Source: Streptomyces sp. Sge12
GTDB lineage: Bacteria; Actinomycetota; Actinomycetes; Streptomycetales; Streptomycetaceae
Reading direction: 5' to 3'
Assembly: GCF_002080455.1 (NCBI RefSeq)
Contig: NZ_CP020555.1
Location: 3,836,001 to 3,900,000 of the forward strand
Length of the DNA stretch: 64,000 bases
Notes under the pieces: generated by a model
Told to the model about the DNA's origin: nothing
What the model saw: only the letters and a program-made list of their open reading frames with translations
The model's database searches: none
Made by a program: the position numbers and the translations under genes
Shown: positions 1 to 8,807 of the stretch, piece by piece
Numbering within the stretch: position 1 is the first letter of the stretch
Layout of the letters: every line of letters starts with the position of its first letter

Positions 1-1
1 C

Positions 2-577
2 GTCACCTCGTCCAACCCGACCGCCGGCGGCGCCTGCACCGGTACCGGCGTGGGCCCGACGAAGATCAGCCGTGTCATCGGCATCCTCAAGGCCTACACG
101 ACCCGGGTCGGCGCGGGCCCGTTCCCGACCGAGCTGTTCGACCAGGACGGCGAGGACCTGCGCCGCATCGGCGGCGAGCGCGGCGTGACCACCGGACGTG
201 ACCGCCGCTGCGGTTGGTTCGATGCGCCGATCGCACGTTACGCCACCCGCGTGAACGGCCTCACGGACTTCTTCCTGACGAAGCTGGACGTACTGACCGG
301 CTGGGAGCAGATCCCGGTCTGCGTCGCGTACGAGATCGACGGCAAGCGCGTCGAGGAGCTGCCGTACTCGCAGACGGACTTCCACCACGCGAAGCCGATC
401 TACGAATACCTCCCCGGCTGGTCCGAGGACATCACCAAGGCCAAGACCTTCGAGGAGCTGCCGGCGAACGCCCAGGCGTACGTCAAGGCCCTGGAGGAGA
501 TGTCGGGCGCCCCGATCTCCGCGATCGGCGTCGGCCCCGGCCGTACCGAGACGATCGAGATCAACTCGTTCCTCTAG
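2..577 (+). CDS. purA: Adenylosuccinate synthase, C-terminal part (5' end outside window)
   Basis: The reading frame is open from base 2 and gives about 191 residues matching the C-terminal half of adenylosuccinate synthetase, which joins IMP and aspartate with GTP in the first committed step from IMP to AMP in the cytoplasm. Visible family signatures are the TGVGPTKI segment near the window edge, the VGAGPFPTEL loop, the RRCGWFD segment and the C-terminal VGPGRTETIEI. The usual protein is about 427 aa, so roughly the first 235 residues lie upstream. A strong intrinsic terminator follows 34 bases after the stop, so this is the end of its transcript. Identification is firm; only the missing start is unresolved. 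Confidence 0.97.
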   Translation, partial: VTSSNPTAGGACTGTGVGPTKISRVIGILKAYTTRVGAGPFPTELFDQDGEDLRRIGGERGVTTGRDRRCGWFDAPIARYATRVNGLTDFFLTKLDVLTGWEQIPVCVAYEIDGKRVEELPYSQTDFHHAKPIYEYLPGWSEDITKAKTFEELPANAQAYVKALEEMSGAPISAIGVGPGRTETIEINSFL

Positions 578-611
578 TACCGGGCAGTCCCGGGCAGTCC
601 CGACCGGACCC

Positions 612-653
612 CCGAAGGGGCGGCAGGCGCATCCGCGCCCGCCGCCCCTTCGG
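612..653 (+). terminator. Intrinsic terminator after purA
   Basis: A perfect 13-bp stem (ccgaaggggcggc at 612-624, pairing with 641-653) with a 16-nt loop lies just after the purA stop. There is no U run, which is usual for Streptomyces terminators. Confidence 0.8.
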
Positions 654-819
654 CGTTCACCGGGGGGGGCCGCGCCGGCCGCGGTGGCCGCGAAAAAGTG
701 CCGGACGAAATTTTCCCGTCCCCTGTCACATTCGGGCGCGCGCATGGGTCAGTGCGGTGTGGACCCCGATCGAGACCCCGATCGGGAGTCGCCCCGACAC
801 CGACCGAAGGACAGCAGAC

Positions 820-1308
820 ATGGCGAACACCTCCATCTCGCGGATGCCCAACCCGGCCGAGTTCGTCCCCGAGCTGAACGACATCAGCGCCGCCCTGTTC
901 CGGGCCACGGGCAACCGCTCGGTCCCGCGCACCACCATGAGCCTGGTCCACCTGCGGGCCGGGCAGATCGTCGGCAACACCTACCTGACCATCCTGAACA
1001 CCGGCTTCCTCCGCAAGGCCGGGGAGTCCGAGGAGCGCATCACCGCCGTCTCCTCCTGGCAGGACGCCCCCTACTTCACGGACGCCGAGCGCGCCGCCCT
1101 CGCCCTCGTGGAGGCCACCCTCCAGCCCGCCCCGCACGGGCGGGAGCGGGTCACCGACGAGCTGTACGCCGAGGTCGCCGCGCACTACGACGAGAAGGCC
1201 CTGGCCACCCTCACGATCGCGATCGGGCAGATCAACTTCTTCATCGCCCTGGCGGTCATCGGCAAGCCGCAGCCGGTCGCCTCGCTGGCCGACGAGCAGT
1301 GGGACTAG
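820..1308 (+). CDS. Carboxymuconolactone decarboxylase / AhpD-like family protein
   Basis: This encodes 162 aa. The segment LVHLRAGQIVGNTY and the downstream helical stretch ending IGQINFFIALAVIG have the shape of the AhpD/carboxymuconolactone decarboxylase fold, many members of which are small all-helical peroxidase-like or decarboxylase proteins. The ATG at 820 is chosen because family similarity begins there; a longer open frame upstream crosses the purA terminator. The redox CxxC expected after the LRxSQ-like helix is absent: the position reads GNTYLTIL. A thiol peroxidase role is therefore unlikely, and the substrate cannot be named. The gene stands alone after purA. Confidence 0.8.
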   Translation: MANTSISRMPNPAEFVPELNDISAALFRATGNRSVPRTTMSLVHLRAGQIVGNTYLTILNTGFLRKAGESEERITAVSSWQDAPYFTDAERAALALVEATLQPAPHGRERVTDELYAEVAAHYDEKALATLTIAIGQINFFIALAVIGKPQPVASLADEQWD

Positions 1309-1454
1309 CCCCCACCCCCCGGCGGGGGCCTCGGCCCGCCCCAGCAGGGCGGGCCGGCTCTCGGGGGGCGGGTTCCGGGTGGGCGGAAATATGATGTGCA
1401 CGGGCTGTGCACGCAGCGGAAGCAGGGACGGATGGATGCATCTCGGAGCGTTCC

Positions 1455-2279
1455 GTGAGTCCTCGCCGTGCCCCGCGGGCGGCCAGCGCCGACCTGCTCA
1501 GCACCCTCGGACGGCTCGCCGACCAGGCCCGCCGCGGGGTGGAGCTCCAGCAGGCCCGGGTGGACCTGGCCGAGGCGCTGCAGAGCGAGATGCTGCCCGC
1601 CTCCCTGCCCGCGCTGCCGGGCCTGCGCACCGCGGCCCGGTACTCGCCGGCCCGGCACGGCCTGGACATCGGCGGCGACTGGTATGACGGCTTCAAGCTG
1701 CCGGAGGGTGCGCTCGCCTTCTGCATCGGTGACGTCCAGGGGCACGACGTGGAGGCGGCCGCCTTCATGGGGCAGGTGCGGATCTGTCTGCGTGCCGTGG
1801 CCGGTGTCGTCGTCGATCCGGGCGAGGTGCTGAGCCGGGCCAACGAGGTGCTGCTCTCCATGGACCGCGAGCTCTTCGCGACCTGCACCCTGCTCCGCTT
1901 CGATCCGGAGACCCGGGAGCTGGAGACCGCCCGGGCCGGCCATGTCCCGGCGGTCTGGGCCACCGTCGACGGCGCCTACGGCATAGCCGAGGACGACGGC
2001 GGCCTGCCGCTGAACCTGATGCCCGGGGCGGGCTACGCCGTCACCCGGCGCCGCCTGACGAAGGCGGGGTCGATCGTCCTGCTCACGGACGGCGTGGTGG
2101 AGGGGCCGAAGTTCCCGATCGAGGTGGGACTGGAGCGGGTGGCCCAGGTGGTCCGGGAGGCCGCGGGCACCGATCCGGGCGAGCTGGCCGCCGAGGTGAT
2201 GAAGGTGGCCGACTCCACCGGCCACACCGATGACGCCGCCGTGCTCGTCCTCAGCCACGACGCCTTCGGACCCCGGTAG
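1455..2279 (+). CDS. PP2C-family serine phosphatase (SpoIIE/RsbU type)
   Basis: This encodes about 274 aa. After a short helical lead (residues ~10-45, EALQSEMLPASLP, the usual linker before this domain) comes a complete SpoIIE/RsbU phosphatase domain. It contains the metal-binding GGDWYDGF, IGDVQGHDVEAAAFMGQV, LTDGVVEG and the terminal TDDAAVLVL. Such enzymes dephosphorylate anti-sigma-factor antagonists in partner-switching pathways, and no sensor domain is fused here. The GTG at 1455 is preferred because ggag lies six bases upstream; an in-frame GTG at 1407 would add 16 residues. The next gene encodes a MASE1 membrane protein, possibly functionally linked. The target antagonist is unknown. 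Confidence 0.88.
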   Translation: MSPRRAPRAASADLLSTLGRLADQARRGVELQQARVDLAEALQSEMLPASLPALPGLRTAARYSPARHGLDIGGDWYDGFKLPEGALAFCIGDVQGHDVEAAAFMGQVRICLRAVAGVVVDPGEVLSRANEVLLSMDRELFATCTLLRFDPETRELETARAGHVPAVWATVDGAYGIAEDDGGLPLNLMPGAGYAVTRRRLTKAGSIVLLTDGVVEGPKFPIEVGLERVAQVVREAAGTDPGELAAEVMKVADSTGHTDDAAVLVLSHDAFGPR

Positions 2280-2349
2280 CGCACGGTAGAGGTAGAGCGC
2301 GGTAGCGCGTGTCACGGCCCGCCCGGGCCTCGGCCTGTTGTCTGATGCT

Positions 2350-3330
2350 GTGGTGCGCACCGAGGGATGGCGACGTCTGCCCGCAGCTCTGCTGCCGATC
2401 CTCGCCGTCGCCCTCGCCTACTACGCGGGCGGACTGATCGGCCTCTACCAGCGCGTGGTCGTGGGCGGTGCCGAGGTCACGCCCCTGTGGCTGCCGACCG
2501 GAGTCGCCGTGACCGCCCTGCTGTGGCTGGGCCTGCGGGCCTGGCCGGGGATCGCGCTCGGTACGTACCTCACCATCGAGCGGCTCACCGATTTCGACCC
2601 GCCCGGTCTGATCATCGTCGCGGGGAACGTCCTCGCCCCGGTGTGCGCGTACCTGATGCTCCGCAAGGCCGGTTTCCGTACCGAGCTGGACCGGCTGCGG
2701 GACGCGCTGGCGCTGGTCTTCCTGGGCGGCCTGTGGCCCATGCTCATCAGCGCCACGATCGGAACCTGGACGCTGGTGCTCACCGGCGACCTGCCGATGT
2801 CGCAGTTCTGGCCCGTGTGGACCGCCTGGTGGGCCGGGGACGCGATGGGTGTGCTGGTGCTGACCCCGCTGCTGCTCGTGCTGCCCAGGGTCGTGGCGGC
2901 CCGGCGGCCCCTGGACGGTTACCGCGCGGCCGAGGCGGCGGCGCTGGCGATCACGGTCGTCGTCGTCACCCTGGTGGCCACCCGGAGCAGCCTCTCGCTG
3001 CTCTTCCTCGTCTTCCCCGTGATCATCTGGGCGGCCGTCCGCTTCCAGCTCGCCGGGAGCGCCCCGGTCACCCTCCTGGTCTCGGTCCTGGCGATCTCGG
3101 CGGCCACCGACCACGCCGGGCCCTTCGCCGATCACAGCCTCCTGGAGGTCATGATCAACCTCCAGGGGCTCAACGGCGCTGCGGCCCTGACCGGGCTGCT
3201 GCTGGCGGCTCTGGTCACCGAGCAGAACAATGTGCGGCTGAAGATCGAGCAGGTCTGCGAGGACCTGGCCGAACTGGTGGAACACCTGGCCCCGGGAACG
3301 TCGGACCGCTGGACGGAGCCGGACGGCTAG
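2350..3330 (+). CDS. MASE1-domain integral membrane protein
   Basis: This encodes about 326 aa, mostly hydrophobic, with roughly eight membrane segments. The features fit MASE1, a membrane-associated sensor domain: YYAGGLIGLYQ near the N-terminus, VTPLWLPTGVAVTALLW in segment two, and the repeated WPGIALGTY-type loops. The C-terminus is a short cytoplasmic helix (EQNNVRLKIEQVCEDLAELVEHL) instead of a kinase or GGDEF output, so it is a stand-alone MASE1 protein. The start is uncertain. GTG 2350 or 2353 and TTG 2338 are all in frame and none has a convincing ribosome binding site. It lies 70 bases after the phosphatase on the same strand, which suggests co-transcription and perhaps signal transfer. 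Confidence 0.8.
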   Translation: MVRTEGWRRLPAALLPILAVALAYYAGGLIGLYQRVVVGGAEVTPLWLPTGVAVTALLWLGLRAWPGIALGTYLTIERLTDFDPPGLIIVAGNVLAPVCAYLMLRKAGFRTELDRLRDALALVFLGGLWPMLISATIGTWTLVLTGDLPMSQFWPVWTAWWAGDAMGVLVLTPLLLVLPRVVAARRPLDGYRAAEAAALAITVVVVTLVATRSSLSLLFLVFPVIIWAAVRFQLAGSAPVTLLVSVLAISAATDHAGPFADHSLLEVMINLQGLNGAAALTGLLLAALVTEQNNVRLKIEQVCEDLAELVEHLAPGTSDRWTEPDG

Positions 3331-3363
3331 ACGCGCCGTACCGGGCACCTCCGGGCAGCTCGC

Positions 3364-4452
3364 TCAGCGGCTGGGAGTGGGGGTGGACCCGCCCTTTTCG
3401 AGGACGAGGTCGGCCGACCAGGCTTCACCGAACTTGGTCTCCTTGCCGTCGGCGTTGGCGGAGTACACGCCTTCCAGCGGGATCTTCTCGCCGGCCGAGG
3501 AGGACTGGAGCACGTCGCAGACCTCGGCGACCGTGGACACCGGGGTGTCCTTGATCGCAGTGACGACGTCGTACGTGCCCAGGTTGGCCTTGGCCGCGGG
3601 CGAGTTCGTCCGGGTGCTGACGACGAACACCCCGGTCACACCCTTGTCCATCAGCTTCTTCTGGGTCTGCTCCGCCTCGGCCTGCTCCTCCTCGACGAAG
3701 TTCGCGCCGAGTTCCGGGTCGTCCAGGGCCAGGAGCCGCCAACCGGGGTCGTTCTTCATGACTCCGGAGGCCAGGCTGTCGATCACCGGACGGGCGTGAT
3801 CGGCGCTGATGGCGTAGAACTGCCCCTGCACTTCCCCGGTGGCGGCCAGCGAGTTGATCCCGACGACCTTCCCCTCGCCGTTGAGCAGCGGGCCACCGGA
3901 GTTGCCCGCGTTCACGGTCGCGGAGTGCTGGATCGTGGCGGGATAGCGCGGCATCGAGGTGGAGGGCTCGGCGTCCACGACGTTCGGGTTCTGCACCGAG
4001 CCGGCCGTGTAGATGGCCTTCTGGTCCGCCTGGCCGAGCCCTGCCGGGTAGCCGAGCGCGGTGACCGTGTCGGCGACCTCGACCTCCTTGCTCTTGTCGA
4101 ACTCCAGGGCCTTCAGCTCCGCAGGCTTCGAGGTGAACGCCAGGACCGCCAGGTCCTCGCAGGGATCGATGCCGATCACCCGGGCGGCTGCCGGGGGCTG
4201 GTCCCCGACCGCGACCTTCAGGGAGGGCTCGTCGGCGACCACATGGGCATTGGTGACGATGAGCCCCCTGTCCGCGTCGTAGACGAAGCCGCTCCCCTCG
4301 GAGTACTTCCCGACGACGCGAACGGTGGCGGGCGCCGCCTGTTCGTAGATCTTCTTGGGGTCCTTGTCGTCCGCCCGGGCGGACGGCAAGGACAGGGCCC
4401 CGAGCACCACTGTCGCGGCGGCCAACACGGCGCCGCTGCGCTGCACCTTCAT
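3364..4452 (-). CDS. Secreted S1C (HtrA-like) serine protease with PDZ-like domain
   Basis: This encodes 362 aa with an N-terminal signal peptide (hydrophobic VLAAATVVLGALSLPSARA, cleavage near residue 27). The catalytic triad is visible: His70 in VTNAHVV, Asp100 in DPCEDLAVL and Ser185 in NAGNSGGPLL. Residues ~255-340 form a PDZ-like region (VTGVFVVSTRTNSPAAKANL). The expected role is extracytoplasmic protein quality control or regulated proteolysis. The genes on both sides are convergent or separated by 200 bases, so it is probably transcribed alone. Unlike classical Streptomyces HtrA proteins it has no N-terminal transmembrane anchor with a long cytoplasmic arm; it looks freely secreted. 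Confidence 0.9.
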   Translation of the reverse strand: MKVQRSGAVLAAATVVLGALSLPSARADDKDPKKIYEQAAPATVRVVGKYSEGSGFVYDADRGLIVTNAHVVADEPSLKVAVGDQPPAAARVIGIDPCEDLAVLAFTSKPAELKALEFDKSKEVEVADTVTALGYPAGLGQADQKAIYTAGSVQNPNVVDAEPSTSMPRYPATIQHSATVNAGNSGGPLLNGEGKVVGINSLAATGEVQGQFYAISADHARPVIDSLASGVMKNDPGWRLLALDDPELGANFVEEEQAEAEQTQKKLMDKGVTGVFVVSTRTNSPAAKANLGTYDVVTAIKDTPVSTVAEVCDVLQSSSAGEKIPLEGVYSANADGKETKFGEAWSADLVLEKGGSTPTPSR

Positions 4453-4617
4453 AGGTCCGCAACCTTCCAGAGGTCGGATCCCTCTTTCAGGCTAGTCCCG
4501 GGTGCCCGACGTGTCCTGGCAGACGGTTGGTTGAGCGTTGCACGAAGTGACGGGCCGTCGGTGGGGCCCGATACGGGGACACGGATTCGGGGACACCGGC
4601 GTCCGGAACGCGCAAAA

Positions 4618-4644
4618 GCGCCCCGGGAGCGGATCCCGGGGCGC
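4618..4644 (-). terminator. Intrinsic terminator after the PKD/repeat surface protein
   Basis: An 11-bp perfect stem (4618-4628 with 4634-4644) has a 5-nt loop. On the minus strand it is followed by TTTTGCG, giving a classical U-tailed terminator 15 bases after the stop of the gene ending at 4659. Confidence 0.88.
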
Positions 4645-4658
4645 CCTCACACGACGGA

Positions 4659-6338
4659 CTAGTTGGTCTCGTAGTAGCCGAAGACGTCGACGACCAGGTC
4701 GGCGGTCGCCCACTCCTCCCAGCTCTGGTTGAAGAAGTCGACGATGCCGTTCTCACCGGAGCTCGCCTGGACCAGGTTCGCGACGGTCTTGCCGGTCGTC
4801 CAGTTCAGGGTGGAGGAACCGGGGGCGTCCACCGGATCGGTGGTCCCGTTGCGGTAGTCCTCGATCGAGTTCGGGTCCGGGGCGACGGACAGGTAGCCGG
4901 TGTTGGCCGTGTTGGTGACCGTGGTGTTCAGCACGTAGCCCGAGATCCCGTCCTCCGCGGCGTCGGGGGTGAACGGCACGGGCAGGAAGTAGCCGCCGGG
5001 GATCTTCCCGTGGAAGGCGTCCTTGGGCTCGCGGGTGTCCAGTCGGCGGACCGGGGAGATCGGGACGAAGGAGCCCCTGCTGTCCGGACTGTAGAAGCCG
5101 ACCACGTCGACGACAACGTCGATACCGGCGTAGGCGCCGTTGCGGAAGCTGATCTTGCCGTCCTTGCCGACCGGCACGATCACCGAGTTGGCGATGGTCT
5201 GCCCGGCGGCGAAGTTCAGGCTGGAGGTGTCCGGCGCCGCCTGGCCGCTCGGGTAGACGGTCAGGTGACCGTACTTGCCCGGGTCGGTGACGGTGACGTT
5301 CAGCGCGACGGCGGTGACGCCGTGGGGCACGCCGCGCAGGCCGCTGATCTGGGTGCTGAAGGAGCCCTGGCCGCCCAGCTTGCCGCGGTACGTGCCGAGA
5401 CCCTCGCGGGTGTCGACGAAGCGGGCCGGGGTCATCGAGGTGTAGCCGCTGGCCGACTTCGTCGTGAAGTAGCCGGTGACGTCGGCGATCAGGTGGGCCG
5501 AGCCGGTCCAGCTGCCGTTGTACAGGTCGACGTAGCCGTTCTTGCCGACCGGCACGATGACCTGGTTCGGTACGGTCTGACCCTTCTCCCAGTTGACGTT
5601 GGACGTCTTCGGGCGGACCCCGCCCTCCGGGAAGGCGGTGACGAAGCCGGAGTCGCTGGTCTCGGTGGCGGTCACGTTGAGGACGACCGCCGTGACCCCC
5701 TCGGGGATGCCGGCGTTGCCGCCGACCTTCACCCGGGCGGTACCGGAGGACCACACGGCGCCCTGGGGCCCGCCGAGCCCGGTACGGGTGTCCAGGAGGC
5801 GCGTGGGAGCCAGCGGGGTGAACTCCGAGCCCGCGGTGCCGTAGGGGAGCTCGTTGACGACCTGGACCGCGTTCGCGGTGTCGGTCACCGTGACCTTGAT
5901 GTTGTACTCGCCGAGCTCCGCGTAGGAGTGCCGGTGCGTCAGCGGGCCGGCACCGGAGGCCGCGACGACGCTCTGCTGCCCGTCGCCCCACTCGACGGTG
6001 ACGGTCAGCGACGCGTTCTCGCTGATCAGGTCGGTCACCAGCTCCAGCCCGTGGGCCGTGGTGCTCGTGGCCGCCAGGACGACGTTCAGGCCCGGGTTGC
6101 CCTCGGCCGCGACTGCCTTCCCCTTGGCAGCCGGCAGGGTCTTGCGGACCGACTTCTCGGCAGGGCTCCTGAACGTCTTGAAGTTCGACGCCGCGGCCTT
6201 GTCGAGGTCGAGCTTCGGCGCCGACACGGGCGGCGCCACGGGCTCGGCCGCCTGGGCCATGCCCGGCGCGAGACCGAGCGTGGCCGCGATGACGGCAACG
6301 GAAATTACGAGACGGCGACTGCGCACCGGCCCCCCCAT
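4659..6338 (-). CDS. Secreted PKD-domain protein with three LDTR-type repeat domains
   Basis: This encodes about 559 aa with a signal peptide (RRLVISVAVIAATLGLAPG, cleavage after AQA). Residues ~75-165 form a PKD-like beta domain (VTVEWGDGQQSVV, then HSYAELGEYNIKVTVTD). Three domains of about 120 residues follow, opening PTRLLDTRTGLGG, PARFVDTREGLGT and PVRRLDTREPKDA. Each carries a V-LNVT- strand, a SNVNW/SLNF/STLNW-GQT-N-V-VP segment and a closing ADVTGYF/VDVVGFY/VDVFGYY. This repeat is common in exported actinobacterial proteins of unknown function. No catalytic residues or cell-wall sorting signal are visible. The start is ATG 6338; a GTG four codons on, preceded by GGGGGG, is a serious alternative. 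It is probably a surface or matrix adhesion protein (inference). Confidence 0.82.
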   Translation of the reverse strand: MGGPVRSRRLVISVAVIAATLGLAPGMAQAAEPVAPPVSAPKLDLDKAAASNFKTFRSPAEKSVRKTLPAAKGKAVAAEGNPGLNVVLAATSTTAHGLELVTDLISENASLTVTVEWGDGQQSVVAASGAGPLTHRHSYAELGEYNIKVTVTDTANAVQVVNELPYGTAGSEFTPLAPTRLLDTRTGLGGPQGAVWSSGTARVKVGGNAGIPEGVTAVVLNVTATETSDSGFVTAFPEGGVRPKTSNVNWEKGQTVPNQVIVPVGKNGYVDLYNGSWTGSAHLIADVTGYFTTKSASGYTSMTPARFVDTREGLGTYRGKLGGQGSFSTQISGLRGVPHGVTAVALNVTVTDPGKYGHLTVYPSGQAAPDTSSLNFAAGQTIANSVIVPVGKDGKISFRNGAYAGIDVVVDVVGFYSPDSRGSFVPISPVRRLDTREPKDAFHGKIPGGYFLPVPFTPDAAEDGISGYVLNTTVTNTANTGYLSVAPDPNSIEDYRNGTTDPVDAPGSSTLNWTTGKTVANLVQASSGENGIVDFFNQSWEEWATADLVVDVFGYYETN

Positions 6339-6476
6339 TTTTTGAACGTGCTCAGTATTGAAGTTCCAGAGTACACAATCCTTCCGGGTGTGATCAGGAA
6401 TTTCCTTCTGAGTGCGGGGAGTTGGCGTGATTCTGTCCGACAGTGCGCACAATGCCCCCTTCGGAATCTGCGGGAC

Positions 6477-7355
6477 CTACCAGGCCAGCTGCGAGATCTC
6501 CTCGGCGACCACCGCGCACGCGTCCGCCGCCGGATCGATCAGCGGGAAGTGACCCACCGCGTCCAGCAGCGTCAGCCCGACCATCTCCCCGGCCTTCGCG
6601 GCCGCCGCCACGTACGCCTCGGCCACCTGCTGCGGGACCACGATGTCGTCCCGGCCCTGCACCACCGCCGTGGCGATCCCCGTCGGCAGCAGCGCCGCCG
6701 GATCGGCGTACGGCAGTCGCTCCTCCCAGTGCTCCGCCCCGCCCAGCAGCTGCGCACTCGCGCCGCCGCACACGCCCAGCTCCTGCGCCACCGTGAAGTC
6801 CGCGATCGGCGCCAGTGCCACCACACCGCGCAGCATCGGCGGGGAGGGCAGCCGCCACGGGGAGTCGGACGCGAGCACGTGCCGGGCCGCGGCCCACAGC
6901 GCGAGGTGGCCGCCCGCCGAGTGGCCGGTGACCACCGTGCGGCGGACATCGGCCTGCGGGAGCGCGGTGGCCGCCAGCGCCGGGAGGGCGTCCATCGCGG
7001 CGGCGACGTCGTCGAAGGTCTCCGGCCAGCGCCCGGCGACCGGACCCTCGGCGTTCTGGTGCGGCAGGGTACTGCCGCGCCGGTACTCGACGTTGGCGAC
7101 CGCGAAACCCCGCCGGGCCAGGAAGTCCGCGAAGGGCGTGACGTGCTGCCGGTCGTACGGGGCCCGCCACGCACCGCCGTGCAGCAGCACCACCAGAGGG
7201 GCCGGGCCCCGGGTCTCGCCGCGCGGGGCGTAGAAGTCGACGACGTGGTCGGGGTGTTCCCCGTACGCGGCGGTCGCGTCCGGTGCCACGGCCGGATGGG
7301 CGAAGGCCGAGGCGGCCTCGGCGGCGTCCCGTTCCACTGCGGCGGGGTCCGTCAT
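6477..7355 (-). CDS. kynB: Alpha/beta hydrolase, kynurenine formamidase type
   Basis: This encodes 292 aa. It has the hormone-sensitive-lipase-like oxyanion motif HGGAW (residues 59-63) and the nucleophile elbow GHSAGGH with Ser146. The C-terminal acid and histidine fit the DAVGHF segment. Alone it would be a generic esterase, but it lies directly downstream of kynU and kynA on the same strand. In Streptomyces coelicolor the corresponding three genes (SCO3644-SCO3646) are reported as the tryptophan-to-anthranilate pathway. It should hydrolyse N-formylkynurenine to kynurenine and formate in the cytoplasm. A 171-base gap with a hairpin separates it from kynU, so it may have its own promoter. 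Confidence 0.82.
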   Translation of the reverse strand: MTDPAAVERDAAEAASAFAHPAVAPDATAAYGEHPDHVVDFYAPRGETRGPAPLVVLLHGGAWRAPYDRQHVTPFADFLARRGFAVANVEYRRGSTLPHQNAEGPVAGRWPETFDDVAAAMDALPALAATALPQADVRRTVVTGHSAGGHLALWAAARHVLASDSPWRLPSPPMLRGVVALAPIADFTVAQELGVCGGASAQLLGGAEHWEERLPYADPAALLPTGIATAVVQGRDDIVVPQQVAEAYVAAAAKAGEMVGLTLLDAVGHFPLIDPAADACAVVAEEISQLAW

Positions 7356-7468
7356 CGGCTCAACCTCTCGGTAACGCGTGGGACAGCGGGGACAGATGTT
7401 CCGGTGTTTCGGCAGAGCGGGACCGTATCAGTCTGGAACGGGCCGTTCCGTGCAGGTCCCGGAATATG

Positions 7469-7504
7469 ACCGGGCGGACGGAGCCGTAGCCCCGCCCGCC
7501 CGGT
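7469..7504 (-). terminator. Possible terminator or attenuator between kynU and the formamidase gene
   Basis: A 9-bp stem (accgggcgg at 7469-7477, pairing with 7496-7504) with an 18-nt loop lies in the 171-base gap after kynU. It could end or reduce transcription before the downstream hydrolase gene. Confidence 0.45.
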
Positions 7505-7526
7505 GATGTGACGTTTCGCTACCGAG

Positions 7527-8807
7527 TCACCCGAAAACGTGACCCAGTGCGCGCGCGGCACGCTCGGCGTCGGCGAAACCGACATAGAGCGGGGTGAAGC
7601 CGAAGCGCAGGACGTCGGGTGCGCGGAAGTCGCCGATGACGCCCCGGGAGATGAGCTCGCCCATGACCTCGCGGGCGTTCTCGGTCCGCAGCGAGATCTG
7701 GCTGCCGCGGCGCTCGTGCTCGTCCGGGGTGACCGATTCGACCCGGCCCTGCGGGACGTACGCCGCCACGCACTCGAGGAAGAAGTCGGTCAGGGCGAGG
7801 GACTTGGCCCGTACCGCTTCGACGGACACCCCGTCCCAGGCGTCGAGCGCCGACTCCAGGGCCAGCATGGACAGGATGTCCGGCGTGCCGACGCGGCCGC
7901 GGGTCGCGCCCTGCGCCGCCTCGAACGCCGGGGTCATCGCGAAGGGGTCCGCGTGACCGTTCCAGCCCGGGAGCGGGGAGTCGAAGCCGGCCTGGTGGCG
8001 GGCGGCGATGTACAGGTACGCGGGCGCGCCGGGGCCGCCGTTGAGGTACTTGTACGTGCAGCCCACCGCGAGGTCGACGGCGTGCTCGTCCAGACCGACC
8101 GGCAGGGCGCCGGCGGAGTGGCACAGGTCCCAGACCGTGATCGCCCCGGCGGCGCGGGCCGCCGCGGTGAGGGCGGGCAGGTCGTGGAGCCGTCCGCTGC
8201 GGTAGTCGACGTGGTTGAGGAGCACCACGGCGGTGTCCGCGTCCATGGCCTCGGCCGCGTCCGAGGGGTCCACCGGGACGACGGTCAGGCCCGTCATCCG
8301 GGCCGCCGACTGCGCGATGTAGCCGTCGGTGGGGAAGGTGGCGGCGTCGACCAGCATCTTGGTCCGGCCGGGGGCCGCGAGACGGGCGGCGCCGACCAGG
8401 GCCTTGAAGAGGTTGACGCTGGTGGAGTCGCCGACGACCACCTGGCCGGGGGCCGCGCCGACGAGCGGGGCCAGCTTGTCGCCGATCCGCTCGGGCGCGG
8501 TCCACCAGCCGCTCTCGTCCCAGGACCGGATGAGGAGCTCGCCCCACTGCCTGGCGACGACGTCGGCGGTGGTGTCCGCGACCCCGGCCGGCAGGGCGCC
8601 GAGGGAGTTGCCGTCCAGGTAGACGACCCCGTCGGGGAGGGTGAAGCGCTCGCGCAGCTTCGCCAGCCCGTCCGCGGCGTCCAGCTCGGCCGCACGGCTG
8701 CGCAGGTCCGCCGAGGCGTCCTTCGCCGTGTGCTCCGCGGTGTCCTGCATGGTGTCCTGCGCCGTGTCCTTCGTGTCCGCCGCTGTGACGGTGGAGTCGT
8801 CAGACAT
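7527..8807 (-). CDS. kynU: Kynureninase
   Basis: This encodes 426 aa, a PLP fold-type I enzyme that cleaves kynurenine to anthranilate and alanine. The family signature containing the PLP-binding lysine is visible near residue 251 (GCTYKYLNGGPGAPA). It is preceded by WDLCHSAGALPVGLDEH, which carries the PLP-pyridine aspartate, and by the N-terminal VYLDGNSLGALP. The first ~25 residues are a Thr/Asp/Lys-rich extension containing repeated D-T-A/M-Q-D-T-like units, possibly disordered. Its ATG overlaps the end of kynA by 8 bases, so translation is coupled. This places the two enzymes in one operon for tryptophan catabolism, which can feed anthranilate-derived secondary metabolism. Confidence 0.95.
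   Translation of the reverse strand: MSDDSTVTAADTKDTAQDTMQDTAEHTAKDASADLRSRAAELDAADGLAKLRERFTLPDGVVYLDGNSLGALPAGVADTTADVVARQWGELLIRSWDESGWWTAPERIGDKLAPLVGAAPGQVVVGDSTSVNLFKALVGAARLAAPGRTKMLVDAATFPTDGYIAQSAARMTGLTVVPVDPSDAAEAMDADTAVVLLNHVDYRSGRLHDLPALTAAARAAGAITVWDLCHSAGALPVGLDEHAVDLAVGCTYKYLNGGPGAPAYLYIAARHQAGFDSPLPGWNGHADPFAMTPAFEAAQGATRGRVGTPDILSMLALESALDAWDGVSVEAVRAKSLALTDFFLECVAAYVPQGRVESVTPDEHERRGSQISLRTENAREVMGELISRGVIGDFRAPDVLRFGFTPLYVGFADAERAARALGHVFG

Noticed and set aside
5010..7469. An 819-codon plus-strand open frame across the PKD protein and formamidase region
   Set aside because: It is an antisense shadow of two well-supported minus-strand genes; its composition is Arg/Gly/Val/Asp-rich without domains, as GC-rich antisense frames are.
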